A stretch of 64,000 nucleotides of DNA. Origin: Paracoccaceae bacterium. GTDB taxonomy: Bacteria; Pseudomonadota; Alphaproteobacteria; Rhodobacterales; Rhodobacteraceae. The stretch covers positions 62,001 through 126,000 of the forward strand of contig JAIOYF010000006.1 in NCBI GenBank assembly GCA_021741245.1. Direction: 5' to 3'. The notes below the pieces were generated by a model. It ran no database searches. It was given only the letters and a program-made list of their open reading frames with translations, and was not told the DNA's origin. Numbering within the stretch: position 1 is the stretch's first letter; every line of letters starts with the position of its first letter. This document shows, in pieces, positions 15,642 to 23,723 of this stretch. The position numbers and the translations under genes were made by a program.

Positions 15642-17150
15642 ATGACCAACCCGCTTTTCGATGCCCTCTTCGCCCCTCTGGCAGGGCAAACCCGGACATT
15701 GCTTCATCTGGCCGATGGCCGGGAGATCTCGGCAGGGGCGTTTCATGCACTGACCGCAAGGCTGGCCCATGCGCTGCACCGGGCAGGGGTGCAACCGGGG
15801 GACCGGGTCGCGGTGCAGGTCACCAAATCGCCCGAGGCCCTTGCCGTCTATGGCGCGACTGTTGCCCTTGGGGCAATCTTCTTGCCGCTCAACACCGCCT
15901 ATACCGCGACCGAAGTTGACTATTTTCTTGGCAATGCGACCCCACGCATTTTCCTTTGCGATCCGGCCAAAGAGGCAACCCTTGCCCCTGTCGCAGAGCG
16001 CCATGGCGCGCGCCTGCTCAGCCTGTCGGGTGCGGGAGAGGGCAGTTTGATCGATCTGGCCGCAGGGCAGGCCGAGACATTGGCCCCTGTCGACCGCCAA
16101 GGCAGCGATCTGGCGGCAATCCTCTACACTTCTGGCACCACGGGGCGGTCCAAGGGTGCGATGCTCAGCCATGACAATCTGCTGTCCAATGCCACGGTTC
16201 TTGCCGATCATTGGCGCTTTACCGATCATGATGTCTTGCTGCATGCCCTGCCGATCTTTCACACCCACGGCCTTTTCGTCGCCTCAAATGTCAGTCTGCT
16301 GACAGGCGGGCAGATGATTTTTCTGCCGGGCTTTGATCTTGAACAGGTCATCACCGCCTTGCCACGCGCCACGACGATGATGGGGGTGCCCACCTTTTAC
16401 ACCCGGCTGTTGGATGATCAGCGCCTGACCCGTGATCTGGTGGGCCATATGCGCCTGTTCATCTCCGGCTCTGCGCCGCTTCTGTCCGAAACCCACACCG
16501 CCTTTGAAGATCGCACAGGCCAGCGCATTCTTGAACGCTATGGGATGACAGAAACCAATATGAACACCTCAAACCCCTATGCGAGGGAACGCCGTGCGGG
16601 CACCGTGGGCCAGCCCCTGCCGGGGGTCGAGGTGCGGATCATGTCCCATGACAGGCCAGTGGCACCAGGGGATGTCGGCATGATCGAGGTGCGCGGCCCC
16701 AATGTCTTTCAGGGCTATTGGCAGATGCCGGAAAAAACCCGGGAAGATCTGCGCGAGGATGGCTGGTTCCTGACCGGCGATCTGGCCACTCAAGATGCAC
16801 AGGGCTATGTCACCATCGTCGGCCGGGCCAAGGATCTGATCATCACGGGCGGCTACAACGTCTATCCAAAAGAGGTCGAAGAGGTTCTGGACGAGGTGCC
16901 GGGTGTCTTGGAAAGTGCTGTCATCGGCCTGCCGCACCCCGACTTTGGCGAGGCGGTCTTTGCCGTGCTGGCGCGCGCCAAGGGGCAAGAGCCGGATCTT
17001 GACGCAGCGCGGGCAGCTGTGGCCGAACGCCTTGCCCGCTTCAAACATCCAAAGGCAATGATCGTGGTGGATGCCCTGCCGCGCAACACCATGGGCAAAG
17101 TGCAAAAAGCCGAACTGCGCAATATCCATGGCGCCATGTTCCAAGGCTGA
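15642..17150 (+). CDS. matB: Malonyl-CoA synthetase (acyl-CoA synthetase family)
   Basis: A 502-residue AMP-forming ligase. The P-loop-like LYTSGTTGRSKGAMLSH, the GMTETNMN adenine motif, the WFLTGDLA hinge and the C-terminal PRNTMGKVQK lysine are all intact. Length and local sequence (HALPIFHTHGLF, YNVYPKEVEEVLDE) match alphaproteobacterial MatB, which activates malonate or methylmalonate to the CoA ester. The start is uncertain: ATG 15642 begins the conserved NPLFDALFAPL stretch, and ATG 15633 is three codons upstream; neither has a strong ribosome-binding site. No decarboxylase or malonate transporter is nearby, so assignment to malonate rests on family resemblance. Confidence 0.8.
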   Translation: MTNPLFDALFAPLAGQTRTLLHLADGREISAGAFHALTARLAHALHRAGVQPGDRVAVQVTKSPEALAVYGATVALGAIFLPLNTAYTATEVDYFLGNATPRIFLCDPAKEATLAPVAERHGARLLSLSGAGEGSLIDLAAGQAETLAPVDRQGSDLAAILYTSGTTGRSKGAMLSHDNLLSNATVLADHWRFTDHDVLLHALPIFHTHGLFVASNVSLLTGGQMIFLPGFDLEQVITALPRATTMMGVPTFYTRLLDDQRLTRDLVGHMRLFISGSAPLLSETHTAFEDRTGQRILERYGMTETNMNTSNPYARERRAGTVGQPLPGVEVRIMSHDRPVAPGDVGMIEVRGPNVFQGYWQMPEKTREDLREDGWFLTGDLATQDAQGYVTIVGRAKDLIITGGYNVYPKEVEEVLDEVPGVLESAVIGLPHPDFGEAVFAVLARAKGQEPDLDAARAAVAERLARFKHPKAMIVVDALPRNTMGKVQKAELRNIHGAMFQG

Positions 17151-17155
17151 CGCCC

Positions 17156-17200
17156 ATTCATCTGTTCATAAATATCCCGGGGTCCGGGGCAGAGCCCCGG
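17156..17200 (-). repeat. Extragenic hairpin element, copy C
   Basis: Read on the minus strand: GGGGCTCTGCCCC hairpin, GGACCCCGGGATATTT, then ATGAACAGATGAA. It matches copies A and B in both halves. It lies between convergent matB and the ArsR gene; the ArsR reading frame continues through the hairpin and stops inside the ATGAACAGATGA part, so the element encodes the last residues of that protein. Confidence 0.6.
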
Positions 17201-17543
17201 CGCTCTCCTCTTGCTCGGATGCCTCTGCCAACTCGCCTTCCAGAAACCGCTCAAAGGCATCAAGGTCCACGGGTTCAAACTGACCAAACCCCTGCATCCA
17301 GACGGAGGCAGCCTTCATTGCGTCGGGTTCCAGCTTGCACCAGATCAAGCGTCCGCGTTTTTCGCGGCTGATCAGGCGGGCCTCTGCCAAAACCGTCAAA
17401 TGTTTGGAGATGGCGGCCAGACTCATCGCAAAGGGTTCCGCCACATCCGTCACCGCCATGTCGTCTTCAAGCAACATGGTCAGGATCGCCCGGCGTGTCG
17501 GGTCGGCAAGGGCAAAGAACACGGTCGAAATCGGATCTGTCAT
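17166..17543 (-). CDS. ArsR-family transcriptional regulator
   Basis: A 125-residue winged-helix repressor. DPTRRAILTMLLEDDMAVTD and LAAISKHLTVLAEARLISREKRGR form the ArsR DNA-binding domain and wing. The CxC metal-binding motif of arsenic or cadmium sensors is absent, so it is of the metal-independent kind that often controls transporters or SRPBCC-type genes. AGGATT precedes the ATG. The last ten or so residues (AGALPRTPGYL) are encoded by a repeated extragenic element and are probably a non-functional tail. There is no obvious target gene next to it. Confidence 0.85.
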   Translation of the reverse strand: MTDPISTVFFALADPTRRAILTMLLEDDMAVTDVAEPFAMSLAAISKHLTVLAEARLISREKRGRLIWCKLEPDAMKAASVWMQGFGQFEPVDLDAFERFLEGELAEASEQEESAGALPRTPGYL

Positions 17544-17743
17544 GCGGCAATCCTAGGCCATGACGGCGACCAAAGGTCAACCACCCGGTTAAGGGTTTGG
17601 GATCATTCTTGCCGCATTGCGGAATATCAACTGATTGGTTGAATGACCGATTTGCCCGATCTGCATGGAAATCCGGCTTTACGCCGAAAAGGACGTCTCG
17701 CAAGGCACTGATATCCTTTAACTAAACCATTTGCCCGCGTGGC

Positions 17744-17772
17744 TTGACTCGGGCGGGCGCAGCCTTTAGCAC
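17744..17772 (+). promoter_or_regulatory. Possible promoter of the F0 ATP synthase operon
   Basis: TTGACT followed 17 bases later by TAGCAC, 17 bases before the atpI start. The -35 hexamer is good and the -10 is weak. It is the best candidate in the 245-base spacer between the ArsR gene and atpI. Confidence 0.3.
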
Positions 17773-17788
17773 CCGGTCTAACGTTTTC

Positions 17789-18142
17789 ATGGGGGATCGT
17801 TCGTTGCCCGACCCGCATCAAGTGCCTGACGATGCTCGACTGAAAGAGCTTGAGGCGCGGATTGCGAAGCTGAAGGTTGCAAAGGACGAGTCTGCCCACA
17901 TGAAAAAAGACTATTCTCAGGCGCAGCTTGCCTGGCGAATGGTGATAGAGTTGGTTGCCGGTCTTGGGATCGGTTTTGGCATCGGCTACGGGTTGGATAC
18001 CTTGCTTGGGACCATTCCGCTGTTTCTGGTGCTGTTCATAGGGTTTGGCTTTGCCGCAGGGGTGAAAACCATGATGCGCTCGGCCAATGAAGTGCAAGAA
18101 CGCCGGATGGCCCAAGAGGCCGCCGAAAAAGGGGAAGACTGA
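17789..18142 (+). CDS. atpI: ATP synthase accessory protein AtpI
   Basis: A 117-residue small membrane protein with an N-terminal coiled region ([14 protein letters not shown]) and two C-terminal transmembrane helices with the glycine-rich [11 protein letters not shown] and [19 protein letters not shown] segments of the AtpI/F0-ATPase assembly family. It assists c-ring assembly. The ATG follows the sequence ACGTTTTC and begins [11 protein letters not shown]; upstream residues lack support. It starts the F0 operon, and its stop touches the GTG of atpB. Confidence 0.9.
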   Translation: MGDRSLPDPHQVPDDARLKELEARIAKLKVAKDESAHMKKDYSQAQLAWRMVIELVAGLGIGFGIGYGLDTLLGTIPLFLVLFIGFGFAAGVKTMMRSANEVQERRMAQEAAEKGED

Positions 18143-18143
18143 C

Positions 18144-18899
18144 GTGGCGGAAGAAGCGCACAGCGAAGGATCGGGGCTGGTTTTCCACCCGCTGGACCAG
18201 TTCATCGTGAAGCCTTTGTTCGGGGAAGGCCCGATCCATTGGTACACGCCAACGAACGTGACATTGTGGATGACGATTGCAGTTCTGTGCATCGTCGCCG
18301 TGTTTGTGTTCGGAACCCGTGGTCGAGCGATCATCCCGACGCGCGTGCAGTCGGTGGCTGAGGTCATTTACGGTTTCATCTACAAGATGATCGAAGATGT
18401 AACGGGTCATGACGGGGTAAAATACTTCCCCTACATCATGACGCTGTTCCTGTTCATCTTGTTCTCGAACTACCTTGGCCTGCTGCCAACATCCTTCACG
18501 CCGACCTCGCACATCGCCGTGACAGCCGTCTTGGGCTTTGGCGTCTTCATCATCGTGACGTTGATCGGTTTTGTGAAAAATGGCGCGTCCTTCCTTGGGC
18601 TGTTCTGGATGGCGGATTCGCCCGCCATTCTGCGCCCAGTGATCGCCGTGATCGAGTTGATCTCGTACTTTGTTCGTCCCGTCAGCCATTCCATTCGTCT
18701 TGCAGGCAACATCATGGCGGGTCACGCTGTGATCAAGGTGTTTGCTGGATTTGCCGCGATCGCGGCGATCTCTCCGGTGTCGATCCTTGCGATCGTCGCC
18801 ATCTACGGTCTGGAGGTGCTTGTCGCCGGGATCCAGGCCTATGTCTTCACCATTCTGACCTGCGTCTACCTCAAGGATGCGCTGCATCCGCACCACTGA
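18144..18899 (+). CDS. atpB: ATP synthase F0 subunit a
   Basis: A 251-residue subunit a with five to six transmembrane helices. The essential proton-path arginine is Arg185 in [12 protein letters not shown], and [14 protein letters not shown] is the conserved helix-2 boundary. It forms the half-channels facing the c-ring. A GTG start, with GGGGAAG upstream, is one base after the atpI stop. Gene order a–c–b'–b is that of alphaproteobacterial F0 operons, which lie apart from the F1 genes. Confidence 0.97.
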   Translation: MAEEAHSEGSGLVFHPLDQFIVKPLFGEGPIHWYTPTNVTLWMTIAVLCIVAVFVFGTRGRAIIPTRVQSVAEVIYGFIYKMIEDVTGHDGVKYFPYIMTLFLFILFSNYLGLLPTSFTPTSHIAVTAVLGFGVFIIVTLIGFVKNGASFLGLFWMADSPAILRPVIAVIELISYFVRPVSHSIRLAGNIMAGHAVIKVFAGFAAIAAISPVSILAIVAIYGLEVLVAGIQAYVFTILTCVYLKDALHPHH

Positions 18900-18949
18900 C
18901 GCAAGGCCAGTCTCTACATCTTAAGCATTCCATCGTAAGGAGAAAAATC

Positions 18950-19186
18950 ATGGAAGGCGATATCGCAAGCATGGGTCAGTTCATCGGTGCCGGCCTCGCC
19001 GCCATCGGTTCGGGCGCTGCCGCAATCGGTGTTGGCCATGTGGCTGGCAACTTCTTGGCTGGTGCCCTGCGCAACCCGTCGGCAGCCGCTTCGCAGACTG
19101 CAACGCTGTTCATCGGTCTGGCCTTTGCAGAAGCTTTGGGGATCTTCTCGTTCCTCGTCGCTCTGCTGCTGATGTTCGCAGTCTGA
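18950..19186 (+). CDS. atpE: ATP synthase F0 subunit c
   Basis: A 78-residue hairpin of two glycine/alanine-rich transmembrane helices joined by the polar loop RNPSAA. The proton-binding carboxylate is Glu61 in [10 protein letters not shown]. It forms the rotor ring. GTAAGGAG precedes the ATG. Between this gene and the next is a short inverted repeat, GGGGGTGCGCCGCTGAGCGG, which may adjust the relative expression of the abundant c subunit. Confidence 0.98.
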   Translation: MEGDIASMGQFIGAGLAAIGSGAAAIGVGHVAGNFLAGALRNPSAAASQTATLFIGLAFAEALGIFSFLVALLLMFAV

Positions 19187-19268
19187 TCCACAATCGTATC
19201 CTTACGTGAGGGGGGTGCGCCGCTGAGCGGCGCCCCTTCGAAGTTCAAAGGGTCCGGTGGAGGACAAC

Positions 19269-19814
19269 ATGGCAACTGAAACTATAGCAGCTGGTGCTGC
19301 TCACGGGGCGACAGAGACAGCCAAGGCAGGAATGCCGCAGCTTGATTTTTCGACCTTCCCGAACCAGATCTTCTGGCTTCTGGTCGCGCTTGTTGTGATC
19401 TACCTTGTGCTGTCGCGCATCGCGCTGCCGCGCATCGGGTCTGTTCTGGCTGAACGTCAGGGCACGATCACCAACGACATCGCGGCAGCAGAAGGCCTAC
19501 GGCAAAAGGCGCTTAACGCCGAAAAAGCCTACAATGATGCGCTGATTCAGGCACGTGCCGAGGCCCACAAGATCGTGGCCGAAGCCAAGGCAGAGATTCA
19601 AAAGACGCTGGATGCCGCTACGGCAAAGGCTGATATTGATATCGCTGCAAAAGCCGCCGAGTCCTCGGCGCGGATCGCAGAAATCCGTGCTGGTGCTATG
19701 GATGCGGTGACCGAAGTTGCCAATGATACCGCCAAGGAACTCATTGCGGCATTTGGGGGCAAGGCGGATTCGCGTGCTGTTACTTCGGCAGTCGCAGCCC
19801 GGCTGAAAGGGTAG
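19269..19814 (+). CDS. atpF': ATP synthase F0 subunit b' (peripheral stalk)
   Basis: A 181-residue protein with one transmembrane helix ([18 protein letters not shown]) after a short alanine-rich N-terminus, followed by a long alanine/glutamate-rich coiled coil. This is the b' form found in photosynthetic and alphaproteobacterial F0, pairing with subunit b to make the stator stalk. GGTGGAGGA before the ATG supports the start. It lies three bases from atpF, and both must be expressed in equal amounts. Confidence 0.93.
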   Translation: MATETIAAGAAHGATETAKAGMPQLDFSTFPNQIFWLLVALVVIYLVLSRIALPRIGSVLAERQGTITNDIAAAEGLRQKALNAEKAYNDALIQARAEAHKIVAEAKAEIQKTLDAATAKADIDIAAKAAESSARIAEIRAGAMDAVTEVANDTAKELIAAFGGKADSRAVTSAVAARLKG

Positions 19815-19817
19815 ATC

Positions 19818-20375
19818 ATGACCAGACTCACCACCGTTCTGTTCGCTCTTGCTGCAAGCCCTGCCTTTGCTGCAACCGGTCCGTTCTTTTCGCTGCGTAA
19901 CACTGACTTCGTGGTTACGATTGCGTTCATCGTCTTTGTGGGCGTTCTGATCTACTTCAAGGTGCCCGGTAAGGTTGCCGAGTTGTTGGACAAACGCTCG
20001 GCCACGATCAAGGCTGAACTGGAAGAGGCGCGCGCCCTGCGCGAGGAAGCCAAGGCCTTGCTTGCCTCGTATGAGCGCAAGCAAAAAGAGGTCAAGGACC
20101 AGTCTGACCGCATCGTTGCTGGTGCCAAGGCTGAGGCCGAAGCGGCTGCTGCCCAAGCTCGGGTTGATCTGGACGTGTCGATTGCGCGCCGTCTTGCCGC
20201 AGCCGAAGACCAGATCACCGCTGCCGAAGGCGCTGCTCTGCGGGCTGTGCGTGAACAGGCAATCACGGTTGCCGTTGCCGCCGCCACTGAAGTGCTGGCC
20301 AAGCAAATGACGCCGGAAAACACCGCAAGCTCGATTGATGCGGCGATTGCACAGGTTGAAGCAAAGCTGCACTGA
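19818..20375 (+). CDS. atpF: ATP synthase F0 subunit b (peripheral stalk)
   Basis: A 185-residue stalk subunit: a short hydrophobic N-terminal stretch resembling a signal sequence (LTTVLFALAASPAFAA), then one membrane helix (FVVTIAFIVFVGVLIYF) and a long charged coiled coil rich in EE/AK pairs. It pairs with b' and holds the F1 hexamer still against rotation. The gene ends the F0 operon and is followed by a strong terminator. The F1 genes are not in this window. Confidence 0.95.
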   Translation: MTRLTTVLFALAASPAFAATGPFFSLRNTDFVVTIAFIVFVGVLIYFKVPGKVAELLDKRSATIKAELEEARALREEAKALLASYERKQKEVKDQSDRIVAGAKAEAEAAAAQARVDLDVSIARRLAAAEDQITAAEGAALRAVREQAITVAVAAATEVLAKQMTPENTASSIDAAIAQVEAKLH

Positions 20376-20402
20376 TCTGTATCTTCGATCAAAAATGTGA
20401 AG

Positions 20403-20426
20403 AACCGGCCTCATGGGCCGGTTTTT
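20403..20426. terminator. Bidirectional terminator between atpF and the GntR gene
   Basis: AACCGGCC-TCATG-GGCCGGTT forms an 8-bp stem, followed on the plus side by TTT and further T-rich sequence, and on the minus side by TTCTTCAC. It ends the atp operon and lies 20 bases from the GntR stop. Confidence 0.8.
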
Positions 20427-20445
20427 CATTTTCCAAGCCATTGTC

Positions 20446-21213
20446 TCAGCGGGTTTGTTCGTGCTGGAATCTTTGACGGGCAATGGCCTCGTTCTTTTCC
20501 GATTTCACCTGTTCATTCAGCGACTTCTCGACATAGGTCAGATGCGCCTCAACCGCCTGCCGTGCCAAGACCGGGTTGCGCGCCTGAAGCCCATCATTGA
20601 TGGCGCGGTGCTGATCCAACAGCACATCCCGGGTCGTGCGGTTTTTGAACATCATTTGCCGATTGTAGAAAACGCCTTGGCGCAGCAGATCATACATCGA
20701 CCGCATCATATGAAGCATGATGACGTTATGGCTTGCTTCGATGATCGACAGGTGGAATTCGGCGTCCAGCGTTGCCTCATCCGTCGGATCCCGCTTTGCA
20801 TGCGCGGCTTCCATTTTGCGAAAGATCGCATCCACCACCATCAGATCGGTTTCAGAGGCGAGTTTCGCCGCACGTTCGGCTGCTAGCCCCTCCATATCCC
20901 GTCGAAAAGAGATGTAGTCAAACACGGCCTCATCGTGGCTTGCAAAAAGGGCAACCAATGCGGGCGCGAAGGCAGAACCAAGCACTTCGGCCACATAGAT
21001 CCCTGCACCCGCCCGGCTGACCAAAAGACCCTTGTCTTGCAGATCGGCCACGGCATCGCGCAGACTGGGGCGCGACACACCCAAGCGGTCTGACAATTCG
21101 CGTTCGGACGGCAGACGCTCGCCCGGTCGCAAAATACCACGCAAGATCAGTTGCTCAATCTGTTTGACAACAGATTGGGAGAGTTTTTCAGTTTGAATTT
21201 TCGTAAAAGGCAT
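20446..21213 (-). CDS. GntR-family regulator, FadR subfamily
   Basis: A 255-residue regulator: N-terminal winged helix (QIEQLILRGILRPGERLPSERELSDRLGVSRPSLRDA) and a helical FCD ligand-binding domain with the metal/acid-binding residues D, H, H (AEFHLSII, LDQHRAI, EAHLTYVE). FCD proteins usually sense carboxylates such as pyruvate, lactate or glycolate; the exact ligand is not deducible. The start is the ATG beginning MPFTKIQTEKL; nine upstream codons read from a TTG are less likely. A palindromic candidate operator precedes the gene, suggesting autoregulation. It is convergent with atpF, and no target gene is adjacent. Confidence 0.85.
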   Translation of the reverse strand: MPFTKIQTEKLSQSVVKQIEQLILRGILRPGERLPSERELSDRLGVSRPSLRDAVADLQDKGLLVSRAGAGIYVAEVLGSAFAPALVALFASHDEAVFDYISFRRDMEGLAAERAAKLASETDLMVVDAIFRKMEAAHAKRDPTDEATLDAEFHLSIIEASHNVIMLHMMRSMYDLLRQGVFYNRQMMFKNRTTRDVLLDQHRAINDGLQARNPVLARQAVEAHLTYVEKSLNEQVKSEKNEAIARQRFQHEQTR

Positions 21214-21233
21214 GTGCGCGCACTCATGGATAT

Positions 21234-21252
21234 TGGTCAAAACCTATGACCA
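21234..21252. promoter_or_regulatory. Candidate operator of the GntR/FadR regulator
   Basis: TGGTCA-AAACCTA-TGACCA is a perfect 6+6 bp palindrome with a 7-base centre, about 20 bases upstream of the regulator start. FadR-subfamily operators have this general TGGT…ACCA form, so autoregulation is plausible. Confidence 0.5.
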
Positions 21253-21269
21253 CATCGGGCGCTTCTCAA

Positions 21270-21301
21270 GGCAAAAAGAAAGGGGCCGAAAGATCGGCCC
21301 C
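21270..21301 (-). terminator. Terminator of the OmpA-like lipoprotein gene
   Basis: Minus-strand GGGGCCGA-TCTT-TCGGCCCC gives a perfect 8-bp stem with a tetraloop, followed by TTTCTTTTT. It starts about 22 bases after the stop of the OmpA-family gene. Confidence 0.85.
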
Positions 21302-21323
21302 TTGTTTGGTTTCAGATCGGGGA

Positions 21324-21980
21324 TCAGTTCGTGGGCCGGATGATGATTTCGACCCGACGGTTGCTGGCCCGGCCCTGAGGGGTAAGGTTCGTGGCAATCG
21401 GCTGATCCTCCCCCCGGCCATAGGCGGCAAGCCTGCCGCCCGGCACGCCAGAGTTCAACAAGACGTTCAGCACGGACACGGCACGGCGCTGCGACAGGTC
21501 TTGGTTATAGGCGGCGGCGCCTGTGTTATCGGTATGTCCGATCACTTCAATTCGGCTGTTAGGATAGCGCAACAGGCTGCCCGCAACTGCCTGAATGTCA
21601 GAAACGAGGGCCGGGCGCAGGGCGGCGCTGTCGGTCTCAAACAGCAGGTCTTGTGGCATGTTCACGACCAGATATTGGCCATTATTGGTGACGGTGACAT
21701 TGCTGTTGCCGATAGAGCCGCGCAGATCCGCAGCCTGCCGGTCCAAGTTCTGCCCAATCGCCCCGCCGATTGCGGCCCCGATGGCACCGCCGACAACAGC
21801 CTTGGCCAGTCGGTCTTCATTGGACGATGCCCCAAGCGCCGCGCCCAAAAGGCCACCCGCAACCGCGCCCGTGCGGGTCCGCGCATTGGGGTCATTTGGA
21901 TAGGCGTTCGGGTCCACCACGCAGGCCGAAAGGGCCAAGAGGGCAACAGTGGAAAGAAGAAGGGGGGTTTTCAATGTCAT
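21324..21980 (-). CDS. OmpA-family outer-membrane lipoprotein
   Basis: A 218-residue lipoprotein. The start chosen gives a signal with lipobox LLALSAC; a glycine-zipper region (GAVAGGLLGAALGA and GGAIGAAIGGAIGQNLD) follows, and the C-terminal 110 residues form an OmpA-like peptidoglycan-binding domain with EVIGHTDNTG, NQDLSQRRAVSVLNVL and RASNRRVEI. It resembles YiaD/Pal-type proteins that anchor the outer membrane to the cell wall. Longer in-frame starts upstream would bury the lipobox. A clean terminator follows. Confidence 0.88.
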   Translation of the reverse strand: MTLKTPLLLSTVALLALSACVVDPNAYPNDPNARTRTGAVAGGLLGAALGASSNEDRLAKAVVGGAIGAAIGGAIGQNLDRQAADLRGSIGNSNVTVTNNGQYLVVNMPQDLLFETDSAALRPALVSDIQAVAGSLLRYPNSRIEVIGHTDNTGAAAYNQDLSQRRAVSVLNVLLNSGVPGGRLAAYGRGEDQPIATNLTPQGRASNRRVEIIIRPTN

Positions 21981-22118
21981 GTTTGTCGCCTTTGTTCTGC
22001 TCATCGCAGCATCGTGCTGGCTGCGCTTGGTATTAAGTATAGCAGGGGTTGCATGCGCCATACAGGGCCGTTGGTTCCTGCGCTGGTTTCCGCGCATCAC
22101 CTTGCGGTGAAAGGGGCG

Positions 22119-22970
22119 TCAGTCCGCAGCCTCGGCGCGGGCCGCTTCATAGGCAAGCAGGGCGCGCTTGACGGGCAATCCCCAATGATAGCCCCCCAAG
22201 GCTCCGCCCTTGCGCAAGGCACGGTGGCAGGGGATCAGCCAACTGATCGGATTGCGCCCGATGGCCGTTCCAACGGCGCGTACGGCCTTTGGGTGGCCGA
22301 TCACGCGGGCGATGTCGCCATAAGTTGTCACCTCGCCCGAGGGGATGCGCAACAGCGCCTCCCAGACCTTGATCTGGAACGGTGCCCCGATCAGATAAAG
22401 GGGCGTTGCGGCATTGCGCCCCTCGGCCGCGCCAAAGGCGGCCAGCACCCAAGGGCGGAGCATCATCGGGTCCTCAACAAATTCCGCCATTGGCCAGCGG
22501 CGCAGTAAGTCCTCCATCGCGGGGGCTTCGCCCAACTCGGCGGCAAATCCGATGCCGCAAATGCCCCGCTGGGTGCCCATCACAATGGCCGGGCCAAAGG
22601 GGCTTTCGAACCAGCCCCAGTAAATCGTCAGGCCCGCGCCGCGCCGGGCGTAATCGCCGGGGGTCATGGCCTCCCACGTCAGGAACAGATCATGCAGCCG
22701 CCCGGTGCCCGAAAGGCCGGTATCAAGGGCCACGTCCAGCACGGTGGCCCGATCTGCCAACATGCGTCGCGCCTGATCCAGCGTCAGATATTGCTGATAG
22801 CGTTTGGGGCTGACACCCACCCATTGCGAAAAGGTGCGCTGAAAATGGGCGGGCGACATGGCCATGCGCTGCGCCAGATCCTCCAGCGTCAGACCGGGAC
22901 CCGCCTCATCAATCAGCCGGATCGCGCGTGCGATAACGTTGTAATGATAGGCAGGTGATTGGTCGGTCAT
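22119..22970 (-). CDS. AraC-HTH/methylated-DNA cysteine methyltransferase fusion (Ada-like)
   Basis: A 283-residue protein: an N-terminal AraC-type double helix-turn-helix (LTLEDLAQRMAMSPAHFQRTF, then SPKRYQQYLTLDQARRML) fused to an O6-alkylguanine transferase domain with the active-site Cys248 in IPCHR and the GEVTTYGDIA DNA-binding helix. The Ada N-terminal zinc domain with its methyl-acceptor cysteine is missing, so this is the two-domain form that repairs O6-methylguanine and may regulate by AraC-type binding. AAGGAG before ATG 22970 fixes the start. It is divergent from nth, a second repair gene. Confidence 0.9.
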   Translation of the reverse strand: MTDQSPAYHYNVIARAIRLIDEAGPGLTLEDLAQRMAMSPAHFQRTFSQWVGVSPKRYQQYLTLDQARRMLADRATVLDVALDTGLSGTGRLHDLFLTWEAMTPGDYARRGAGLTIYWGWFESPFGPAIVMGTQRGICGIGFAAELGEAPAMEDLLRRWPMAEFVEDPMMLRPWVLAAFGAAEGRNAATPLYLIGAPFQIKVWEALLRIPSGEVTTYGDIARVIGHPKAVRAVGTAIGRNPISWLIPCHRALRKGGALGGYHWGLPVKRALLAYEAARAEAAD

Positions 22971-23078
22971 GGCTTGGCACTCCTTGAGCCTAACCATAGG
23001 CGGCATCGGGCCGCACCGCGACCCGTTTCCTGCGCCTTAAACGCTTGTTATGGCCGCGCGATTGTGGTGCAAAGTGCC

Positions 23079-23723
23079 ATGGTCAAGCAACTCGATTACC
23101 ACGCGATGCACGCGATCTTCTCCCGCTTTCAGGACGCCGAGCCTGAACCGAAGGGGGAGTTGGAGCATCTGAACGCCTTTACCCTGCTGGTGGCCGTCGC
23201 TTTGTCGGCGCAGGCGACCGATGTTGGGGTGAACAAGGCTACGCGGGCGCTGTTTCCCATCGCGGACACGCCCGAAAAAATGCTGGAATTGGGCGAAGAG
23301 GGGCTGATTGCGCATATCAAGACCATTGGCCTGTTTCGAAACAAGGCCAAGAATGTCATCAAGCTAAGCCAGATTTTGCACGATCATTACGGCGGTCAGG
23401 TCCCCAGCAGCCGCGCCGCCCTGCAATCCCTCCCCGGTGTTGGGCGCAAGACCGCGAATGTGGTTTTGAACATGTGGTTTGGCCAACCCTCACAGGCGGT
23501 CGATACCCATATCTTTCGCCTTGGCAACCGGTCGGGGATTTGCCCGGGCCGCGATGTCGATCACGTGGAGCGGGCCATTGAGGATAATGTTCCGGCTGAA
23601 TTCCAACTGCATGCCCACCACTGGCTTATCTTGCACGGCCGCTATATCTGCGTCGCGCGTAAACCCAAATGCGGTATCTGTCCGATCCGGGACTGGTGCC
23701 TTTTCGAGGACAAGACAGAATGA
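23079..23723 (+). CDS. nth: Endonuclease III
   Basis: A 214-residue DNA glycosylase/AP lyase for oxidised pyrimidines. The helix-hairpin-helix LPGVGRKTANVVL contains catalytic Lys124, Asp142 is in VDTHIFR, and the C-terminal [4Fe-4S] ligands Cys191-x6-Cys198-x2-Cys201-x5-Cys207 are complete. The ATG beginning MVKQLDYHAM is the natural start; the frame is open 40 codons further but without family similarity. The stop overlaps the ATG of the next gene (ATGA), so the two are coupled. Confidence 0.96.
   Translation: MVKQLDYHAMHAIFSRFQDAEPEPKGELEHLNAFTLLVAVALSAQATDVGVNKATRALFPIADTPEKMLELGEEGLIAHIKTIGLFRNKAKNVIKLSQILHDHYGGQVPSSRAALQSLPGVGRKTANVVLNMWFGQPSQAVDTHIFRLGNRSGICPGRDVDHVERAIEDNVPAEFQLHAHHWLILHGRYICVARKPKCGICPIRDWCLFEDKTE

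Noticed and set aside
21246-22508. A 420-codon open frame opposite the OmpA-like lipoprotein and the end of the Ada-like gene
   Set aside because: No domain and a composition typical of a shadow; the lipoprotein on the other strand has signal, lipobox and OmpA domain.
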